A stretch of 64,000 nt of DNA from Siphonodentalium dalli (taxonomy: Eukaryota > Mollusca > Scaphopoda > Gadilida > Siphonodentaliidae). Positions within the stretch are counted from its first letter, which is position 1. Every line of letters begins with the position of its first letter. Under the pieces are notes generated by a model. The model was given only the letters and a program-made list of their open reading frames with translations, was not told the origin of the DNA and did not search any database. The position numbers were made by a program, and so were the translations under genes. The stretch covers positions 247,351,827-247,415,826 of the forward strand of contig CP136064.1 in NCBI GenBank assembly GCA_032622095.1. Direction: 5' to 3'. Below are positions 57,954-64,000 of this stretch, piece after piece.

Positions 57954-59570
57954 ATGAGCCTGGTGGTTGATTTCAAACTCAAAACGTCAACAAAGATGGC
58001 GTCGATTGGCGAAAATGAAAATGTAACTGAACAATTAGATCTACCATCTACAGTATATAATAGTCTCAGTGTAGTAAACAGTGACTATAACAGTGACATA
58101 TCAAAAGACTTGTATCCCGAAAAACCATCAGACAGTAATATGCAGCAAAACTACAAATCTGGAAACGAAATCTATAACTTTAATGGAATTCAGAGTGAAC
58201 ACAATCTCATCAATCTAGACTTGAACTCGTTCAGATCCGAAACGAGGGAAATCATGGATACCCAAATTCATAATCACACTGGAAACAATAGTAATTTAGA
58301 AGTGAGTGACATTATTCGCGGCGGAGGTGACACCGACTCAAAGCTAAATCAGATAATAACAATTCTGACAGCTATGGAGCATAAGTTCAAAACGGTGGAT
58401 ATTGTCAGTCAGCAGGTGTCGGAAATCAACAATAAACTCACGGCGATTGAATATTCAGTCAGTGCATTGTCGGGAAGAGTATCTTCGTTTGAATGCAAAC
58501 AGGACATTCTTGAGCAAAGTTTATACGACACAAACCAAAATCAGAAACAGATGAAAGTGGACGAATTCCATAAATCAGCCAAACTCGACCTTGCAGAAAA
58601 ACGAACACAATACGTCCTTGAGCAGGTAACAGACTTACAAATCGATTCAATGCAGTCTGATCTTATATTTAGCGGGATAGAGGAATTCGAAAGGGACACG
58701 GATAACCTTACAACCGAAAATGTGCTTGTAGATTTCATCAAACAATCACTAAAAATTCTCAAGGATATAGAGTTCGATAATGTGAGACGGATGGGAAAAT
58801 CGGACGACAGGGGGAAACGGCCAATTCTCGTTAAATTCGTTAAAATAAAGGACAAGGAAATGATCAGGAAAGCTAGTGGTTTGCTGAATGGAACGGATTA
58901 TTACATCAACGATCATTACCCGTCTGTGGTAAATGAGTACAGGAAGTTAGTTCTAAATCCGATCGCTAAAGATGCTAGAAATAAGGGTCACAAAGCCCGA
59001 GTTATTTCCGACAGAATTTATGTCGACAATATGCAATTTTCACCTGACGTCAAGCCAAAGTACAGACAGGACAAGTCACAATCAAATTCTGTGTTAACTG
59101 ATCGCTCTAGTGCTCCTTCTAGAGACAAACAACAACAACAACAAAAACGTCAAAATCAACAACAACCGAGACAACGCCAACAACAACAACAACAGCAACC
59201 AATCTCACACGGAATAAGCTTTGTTCCGCCAAACTATAAACTGCCAGCAGGAGCTATCCCGAGAACTCAGAATTATCGACATAAACAATCACAGAAGCCT
59301 AAATCACCACTCAGATTCAAACAAGGAAAACCTCATAATCAGTTTTCGTACAACACTACCGACCGCGCAGCTGTGAACACCGCTCAACACGGTGGGAATA
59401 CCCCAATAATATCCAAAGTGACAAACAAAAACAACTCTGACTCAAAGTTTCAACCAAACGTCTCTGCATCAAAACACGATATAGCAGACAAAAACATTAT
59501 CGAAACAATATTCCAAACAATTGATGTGCATGATTCTATAGATAACCCCACACCGACTGTAAATGAGTAG
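57954..59570 (+). CDS. LINE ORF1 protein, coiled-coil RNA-binding
   Basis: The frame encodes 538 aa and is expected to coat the element's RNA as a chaperone-like ORF1 protein. Residues about 128-230 have heptad character and should form a coiled coil, presumably for oligomerisation. Residues about 234-300 (DLIFSGIEEF, then VRRMGKSDDRGKRPILVKF) fit the RRM-like core of L1-type ORF1p, and about 301-360 a C-terminal domain (YYINDHYPS, KARVISDRIYVDN). A Gln/Arg-rich stretch lies at 393-415. There is no CCHC knuckle. The first ATG (57954) is in a poor context, whereas the ATG at 57996 (residue 15, AAGATGG) has A at -3 and G at +4 and is the more likely start. The stop is a TAG at 59568-59570. Confidence 0.88.
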   Translation: MSLVVDFKLKTSTKMASIGENENVTEQLDLPSTVYNSLSVVNSDYNSDISKDLYPEKPSDSNMQQNYKSGNEIYNFNGIQSEHNLINLDLNSFRSETREIMDTQIHNHTGNNSNLEVSDIIRGGGDTDSKLNQIITILTAMEHKFKTVDIVSQQVSEINNKLTAIEYSVSALSGRVSSFECKQDILEQSLYDTNQNQKQMKVDEFHKSAKLDLAEKRTQYVLEQVTDLQIDSMQSDLIFSGIEEFERDTDNLTTENVLVDFIKQSLKILKDIEFDNVRRMGKSDDRGKRPILVKFVKIKDKEMIRKASGLLNGTDYYINDHYPSVVNEYRKLVLNPIAKDARNKGHKARVISDRIYVDNMQFSPDVKPKYRQDKSQSNSVLTDRSSAPSRDKQQQQQKRQNQQQPRQRQQQQQQQPISHGISFVPPNYKLPAGAIPRTQNYRHKQSQKPKSPLRFKQGKPHNQFSYNTTDRAAVNTAQHGGNTPIISKVTNKNNSDSKFQPNVSASKHDIADKNIIETIFQTIDVHDSIDNPTPTVNE

Positions 59571-62500
59571 GAAAGCCCGGGAGTGAAAGAATTTAAAATA
59601 CTCTCCTTAAATGTATGTGGCTTAGTATCCAAATTGAATGACCCGGAATTTGCTGAATATATCAATGATTTTGATCTCCTATTTTTCCAGGAAACTAAAA
59701 CTGATCGATTAGATTCTATATTCATAGACAATTTCCATGTCCTTGGTCTAAAAAATAGAAAAAAAGTATCCAGGTATAGATCTGGTGGTCTCTGTATTGC
59801 TGTCAAAGATATTTACAAAAGCAATTTTTCGATTATTTACGACGATTGTGACGTCGTCCTATGGTGCAAATTTAAATCCAGCCTGACTGAGACTTACGTT
59901 TTCGGAAATGTTTATATACCGCCAGAAAATTCAAAATATTTCAAAGGCAATGAACTAGATAACCTGCATATATCTCTCCTTGAGAAATTGATAAATTTTG
60001 ACAATGTGATGTTAGCAGGCGACTTTAATGCACGCACCGGTACACTGAACGATCACAGTTCAGCCGAAAAACTAATTAGAGAGTATAACATAACTTCTTT
60101 CACACCGTTCAGAATTAACCCTGACAGCATGTCAAATGCACACGGCAAGAAACTTATGCATATTTGTGATTGTATGAGCATGTTAATTTTCAGCGGGAGA
60201 ATCGGAGAGAGCTCATCGAAATGCACATGTAAAAATGTTAGCGTAATTGATTATGCTATCGGCTCTCCTAGATTCGCCAAAAATGTTGTTTCACTTGTTG
60301 TGAACGATTTTGACGAAACGCTGTCTGACGCACATTGTAGTATAGTAGTAAGTTGTAATATACAATCTGTTGATCACACGAAGTGCAATCCACCCGTCAA
60401 AACAAACAAACCCAGACAAAACAAACGATCAGCCAATCGCAAGCCTCCCCGCAAGATTGGTGATAAAAGTATATTTCAACAAAGCATTGACGTGCGCGCG
60501 ATTAGTCAATTGAATGAGACAATAGACTTTATTTCAAACAACAACGCATGTCCCAAAGACATTGAGAACGCTACTCAGTCTCTGTCAAGTATTATGATAG
60601 ACGCAGCGGTAAACTTGAACAGTGGTCGAAATTATGATGACCGACAACATCAGCCTGTTAGTAAGACGAACTCACGGAAATATGTGAGTCCCTGGTTCAC
60701 ACGCGACTGTAGATCCACACGAACACTTTACCGCAAAGCAAGGAAGACTTTTAAGAAAACCCCTTCAGTGGCGAATAAACAAATATTATTAGACAGACGC
60801 AAAATGTACAACGAAAAGATTAAATCAAGCCAACATCAATATAACAGAAAAGTAAGCTCCGAAATACATAATCTTCGTGTCCGATCAAGCAAAGATTTTT
60901 GGTCATTTATTAAAAAACTGGACACCCGCAGAGCCGAAAAACCGACGCCGGAAGTAGGCGATTTCAAAGATTATTTCGAATCTGAAGAATTTTTTTCAAC
61001 TGAAATACCATCAGAAACCGATGTAGTCGAAGATATACACATAGATATTAACGATATTGACACATCGCCTCTAAATAGAGAAATAACAGCATCTGAAATA
61101 GAAAAGGCTATCAAAGCCTTAAAGTTAGGAAAAGCGCCTGGATACGACAATATAACAAACGACTATCTTAAAGGGGCTCTTGATATTTTTGGAATAACGT
61201 TTCAAAAATATTTCAATCTGATTTTAAACACTGGAATAGTACCCGAAAGCTGGAGAACTGGAATTATACGACCACTCTTTAAAGGAAAAGGGGAATCTAC
61301 CGACCCTAATAACTACAGGAAGATAACTCTTTTAAGTTGTATGTCAAAAGTATTTGCTAGCATTGTTAGTGAACGCATTAGCTCATTCCTCAGTAATAAT
61401 GACTTGCAGTCAGAATGCCAAGCGGGATTTCGCAAAGGATATTCCACAATTGATCACATATTTTCACTTTACTCTTTATCACAAATCTTGAAACATAACA
61501 AGCAGACCTTATATTGTGCCTTTATAGACTTTTCTAAAGCGTTTGATTCCGTCTGGAGAGCAGCGCTTTGGAAAAAGCTTATTAGCCATAAAATCGAAGG
61601 TAAACTCTTAGATGTAATACGATCTATGTATAATGACATAAAACTTTGCGTACGCATTGGAAACGAAGATTCAGACTTTTTTCCAAGCAAAATTGGCCTA
61701 AAACAAGGAGACAGTCTTTCGCCGATACTATTTGCAATATACCTAAACGATCTTGAAAATCATCTTCGTGAGCATGGATCCAATGGAATCGACATTAAAG
61801 TTCCAGAAGAATTTGATACCGGACTTTACTTAAAACTATTTCTCTTAATTTATGCAGATGACACTGTACTCCTCGCTAACTCACGTGACAGCTTACAGAA
61901 CATGCTTGATAAATTTTCTATATATTGCAACACGTGGAAATTAAATGTCAATACATCGAAAACCAAGATACTTATATTTGGACGAAAAAACAAAAGTCTG
62001 AATAGCGGTAAATTTTCAATAATTGGACATGAACTGGAGATAGTAAATAGTTACAAATACCTAGGTACGACATTCCATAGAAATGGACTATTCACACTAG
62101 AAAAAAACACAAGGACTAAAAGTGCTAAAGTGGCAATGTACGCCCTCCTTAATAAAGTACGCGTGAATAAACTAACTATAGCCACAACCCTTGATATCTA
62201 TGAAAAATCGATTATCCCAATCATGACATATGGAGCCGAGGTATGGGGACACGAAAACACGACATGTTTTGAAAAACTCGAAATTTGGTTTTTGAAATAC
62301 ACCTTAAAGCTTAAAAAATCTACACCTAGTGCATTCATATATGGAGAACTCGGCATGTGTCCCATATCAGTAAGAATAAAAACATGTTACTTGTCTTATT
62401 GGGGCAAGCTCAACACAATGACGACAAATAGAACGCCACTCGCATTGTATTATATTATGCTGATGTCTTATTATGATAATAAGAAGTTCCCATGGATTGC

Positions 62501-63032
62501 TGGGCAGCATAACACCCTTAACGCAATCGGCATGGGTAACAGCTGGACCTATCAGCTGGTCGATAACCTCAATCAATTTCGCGACTCTGTCAGAATGAGA
62601 CTAACTGATATATACTCACAACAATGGAGAACCGCAATAGCTGTATCAAACAAATTTACCTTTTATCGAGTCGTGAAAGATAACTTTGTCCGCGAACAAT
62701 ATTTGTCATCCAGCGATACATCTATGATACACGCTCTCATGAGATTCCGGACAAGAAATCATAAATTACCAATCGAAGAAGGATCATGGACAAATCGAGA
62801 CTATTCGGAAAGAAAGTGCTCATTATGTAACGCAGAGTTAGGAGATGAATTCCACGTTATTTTGAAGTGTGAAAAATTAAAGGGATTGAGAATAAGATAC
62901 ATCAAACCATACTACTTCAATAGACCAAACACTTTGAAGTTGAACCAATTATTCAATCAAAATAGCGAGCGCAAAACAAAAAACCTTTCGATATTTATTA
63001 AAAAGATTTTGGAAATTTTCAGAAACTCCTGA
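59571..63032 (+). CDS. LINE ORF2: endonuclease, reverse transcriptase
   Basis: The frame makes the enzyme for target-primed reverse transcription. Numbering starts at the GTG at 59583. The APE-type endonuclease spans about 4-255, with Asn10, Glu37 (FFQET), Tyr111, Asp147 and Asn149 (GDFNAR), and Asp249/His251 (SDAH). RT covers about 500-800: motif A FIDFSKAFD (Asp649), motif B KQGDSLSP and motif C YADD (757-760). A Cys/His knuckle C-x2-C-x8-H-x4-C lies at 1079-1096. No RNase H is visible. All expected catalytic residues are present. It shares ORF1's frame, directly after the UAG, and its first in-frame ATG is at 60009 (Met143), beyond most of the endonuclease. The listed start is the first codon after the UAG, not a known initiation site. 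Confidence 0.93.
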   Translation, partial: ESPGVKEFKILSLNVCGLVSKLNDPEFAEYINDFDLLFFQETKTDRLDSIFIDNFHVLGLKNRKKVSRYRSGGLCIAVKDIYKSNFSIIYDDCDVVLWCKFKSSLTETYVFGNVYIPPENSKYFKGNELDNLHISLLEKLINFDNVMLAGDFNARTGTLNDHSSAEKLIREYNITSFTPFRINPDSMSNAHGKKLMHICDCMSMLIFSGRIGESSSKCTCKNVSVIDYAIGSPRFAKNVVSLVVNDFDETLSDAHCSIVVSCNIQSVDHTKCNPPVKTNKPRQNKRSANRKPPRKIGDKSIFQQSIDVRAISQLNETIDFISNNNACPKDIENATQSLSSIMIDAAVNLNSGRNYDDRQHQPVSKTNSRKYVSPWFTRDCRSTRTLYRKARKTFKKTPSVANKQILLDRRKMYNEKIKSSQHQYNRKVSSEIHNLRVRSSKDFWSFIKKLDTRRAEKPTPEVGDFKDYFESEEFFSTEIPSETDVVEDIHIDINDIDTSPLNREITASEIEKAIKALKLGKAPGYDNITNDYLKGALDIFGITFQKYFNLILNTGIVPESWRTGIIRPLFKGKGESTDPNNYRKITLLSCMSKVFASIVSERISSFLSNNDLQSECQAGFRKGYSTIDHIFSLYSLSQILKHNKQTLYCAFIDFSKAFDSVWRAALWKKLISHKIEGKLLDVIRSMYNDIKLCVRIGNEDSDFFPSKIGLKQGDSLSPILFAIYLNDLENHLREHGSNGIDIKVPEEFDTGLYLKLFLLIYADDTVLLANSRDSLQNMLDKFSIYCNTWKLNVNTSKTKILIFGRKNKSLNSGKFSIIGHELEIVNSYKYLGTTFHRNGLFTLEKNTRTKSAKVAMYALLNKVRVNKLTIATTLDIYEKSIIPIMTYGAEVWGHENTTCFEKLEIWFLKYTLKLKKSTPSAFIYGELGMCPISVRIKTCYLSYWGKLNTMTTNRTPLALYYIMLMSYYDNKKFPWIAGQHNTLNAIGMGNSWTYQLVDNLNQFRDSVRMRLTDIYSQQWRTAIAVSNKFTFYRVVKDNFVREQYLSSSDTSMIHALMRFRTRNHKLPIEEGSWTNRDYSERKCSLCNAELGDEFHVILKCEKLKGLRIRYIKPYYFNRPNTLKLNQLFNQNSERKTKNLSIFIKKILEIFRNS

Positions 63033-63343
63033 GGCTTACGCGCATGTGTGCGCGTTCACATTTGTAGGTGCTCGTGTACACACATGTATTTTAGTAAATA
63101 TAAATTCGTTGATACACACCATACACCATATACCATATATTGGTAAATACATTATCTGATTATGATGAGTAAACAAGTATACACCCATTAAACGCGACAT
63201 CGATGTATTATAATATTTATCATAATGATTTTATGTGTATGTATACATGTATTGATGATACGTAATTGTGTCATATGTATTGTCTCTGTAATGTCTTTCA
63301 TGATGACCAGAGTTACTATTAAATTGAATTGAATTGAATTGAA
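63033..63343 (+). other. LINE 3' UTR with (TTGAA)4 tail
   Basis: After the ORF2 stop a short alternating CGCGCATGTGTGCGCG stretch (63038-63053) could form a hairpin. AT-rich sequence follows and the element ends with four copies of TTGAA. Ends made of short tandem repeats rather than poly(A) are common in several LINE clades. Confidence 0.8.
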
Positions 63344-64000
63344 CGTCGCACCGCGTGACCGCCATGATTTCACCATTGAACCTGTAAGCAGAGAAGTTAT
63401 TTTGTTTATAACATGCCATTGTGGGAATATTATTTACAGTGTATGTACATCTATAACAGTATTATAATTCATACATTAAAGAGCGCATTTTCAGAAAGGA
63501 ATATAGTTTTTGAAACATGCTAAATATATACATGTACTACTCATTATAGCTTCACATAATGAATGTAATTTTATAAATATATTTTACTTTATCTATATAT
63601 GGCCAGATCGATGCCCCATTAAGCACAATCTTGACACGGGAAATTTGCAATTTTACATGAGGAATTTTAGCTATATAACACAATACATTCATATATAAGG
63701 ATTATAATATGAGAAACATGGCGAGTTTGAAAATAAGCCCCCCTCCCCCTTTTTTATAGTATAAACGATAACTCTTCACCATGTACGTCACTTAATCCAA
63801 ATGCTAATAATAATAATATAATGACACATCTCACTATTCTGCAGTATTTATCATTTTAGATTATTTATAAGTTCATTATTTGCTATTATATATGACATTT
63901 ATTGAATGACATAATATTCTTCACAATTTAAAGTTTTGGACACAAACGGTGGCTACATATGTATTAGATATACGACATCACCCCACCCCCGGCCCCTCCC
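63344..64000. other. No gene seen
   Basis: AT-rich flank of the LINE with short ATA and AATAAT tracts. Three frames of about 62 aa on both strands have no domain. Confidence 0.5.

Larger units (their letters stand above)
57740..63343 (+). mobile_element. Intact non-LTR retrotransposon (LINE)
   Basis: A 5' UTR of uncertain start is followed by ORF1 (57954-59570), ORF2 (open from 59571 to 63032), a 3' UTR of about 290 bp and a terminal (TTGAA)4 at 63324-63343. There is no poly(A) tail. Both frames are unbroken, apart from the single stop between them, so the copy may be young. An APE-type endonuclease, RT and terminal zinc knuckle, with no RNase H seen, place it in the broad Jockey/CR1/Ingi/Nimb-like assemblage; the exact clade is not assigned. 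No target-site duplication was found. Confidence 0.88.

Noticed and set aside
58459..58855. Minus-strand frames inside LINE ORF1
   Set aside because: They are shadows of the real plus-strand ORF1.
57740..63343. Target-site duplication of the intact LINE
   Set aside because: I compared the sequence after (TTGAA)4 with the region around 57.7 kb and found no convincing direct repeat; the 5' end remains undefined.
1..64000. tRNA, rRNA or small nuclear RNA genes
   Set aside because: I looked for the tRNA B-box pattern and for familiar rRNA phrases and saw none; a covariance-model scan would be needed to exclude small RNAs.

Overview
This window looks like intergenic or intronic DNA of an animal with a large, AT-rich, repeat-packed genome. 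The style of the repeats suggests a marine invertebrate, most likely a bivalve or other mollusc: short inverted-repeat elements, degenerate 160-180 bp tandem blocks with phrases such as 'gccataactct', 'gtccgtccg' and 'gccatcttggattt', and several LINE 3' tails. That taxonomic call is inference. I see no rRNA, tRNA or CRISPR array, no bacterial-style operon, and no host gene I would call with confidence.

Layout. 1-5.4 kb: LINE 3' tails and degenerate tandem repeats (about 176 bp and 170 bp units). 5.5-7.0 kb: a 1.47 kb inverted-repeat transposon whose ends each fold into a 27-bp hairpin. 7.7-8.2 kb: first of four copies of a roughly 500-bp MITE flanked by TTAA. 8.9-12.7 kb: dispersed repeats, a (TA)n tract and a one-unit relic of a minisatellite found 41 kb away. 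13.43-17.83 kb: a foldback transposon made of 180-bp tandem units in two opposed arms, with a perfect 8-bp target duplication. 18-26 kb: mostly unremarkable, with old repeat fragments. 26.0-28.4 kb: a 2.4 kb unit with near-identical 170-185 bp inverted ends enclosing a broken reverse-transcriptase fragment. 30.1-40.95 kb: a TTAA MITE whose right edge runs straight into a 10.3 kb array of a 54-bp minisatellite with higher-order structure. 42.3-42.8 and 49.1-49.6 kb: the other two full MITE copies. 45.4-45.9 kb: a THAP-domain pseudogene. 50.7-51.8 kb: weak exon candidates on the minus strand. 53.1-56.2 kb: a 37-bp minisatellite array. 56.2-56.9 kb: a stretch crowded with short palindromes. 57.7-63.34 kb: a structurally intact non-LTR retrotransposon.

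The only full-length coding genes are the two LINE ORFs: a coiled-coil/RRM-like ORF1 and an endonuclease plus reverse-transcriptase ORF2. They are in the same frame and separated by a single UAG, and ORF2 has no AUG before most of its endonuclease domain. Most other long open frames come from tandem units whose length is a multiple of three (54, 114 and 180 bp), which stay open in several frames; these should not be annotated as proteins without transcript evidence.

The most unusual items are the foldback element with its 8-bp target duplication, the UAG-linked LINE ORFs, the birth of the 54-bp array at a MITE/TTAA junction, and the orphan unit linking the 37-bp array to a MITE end.
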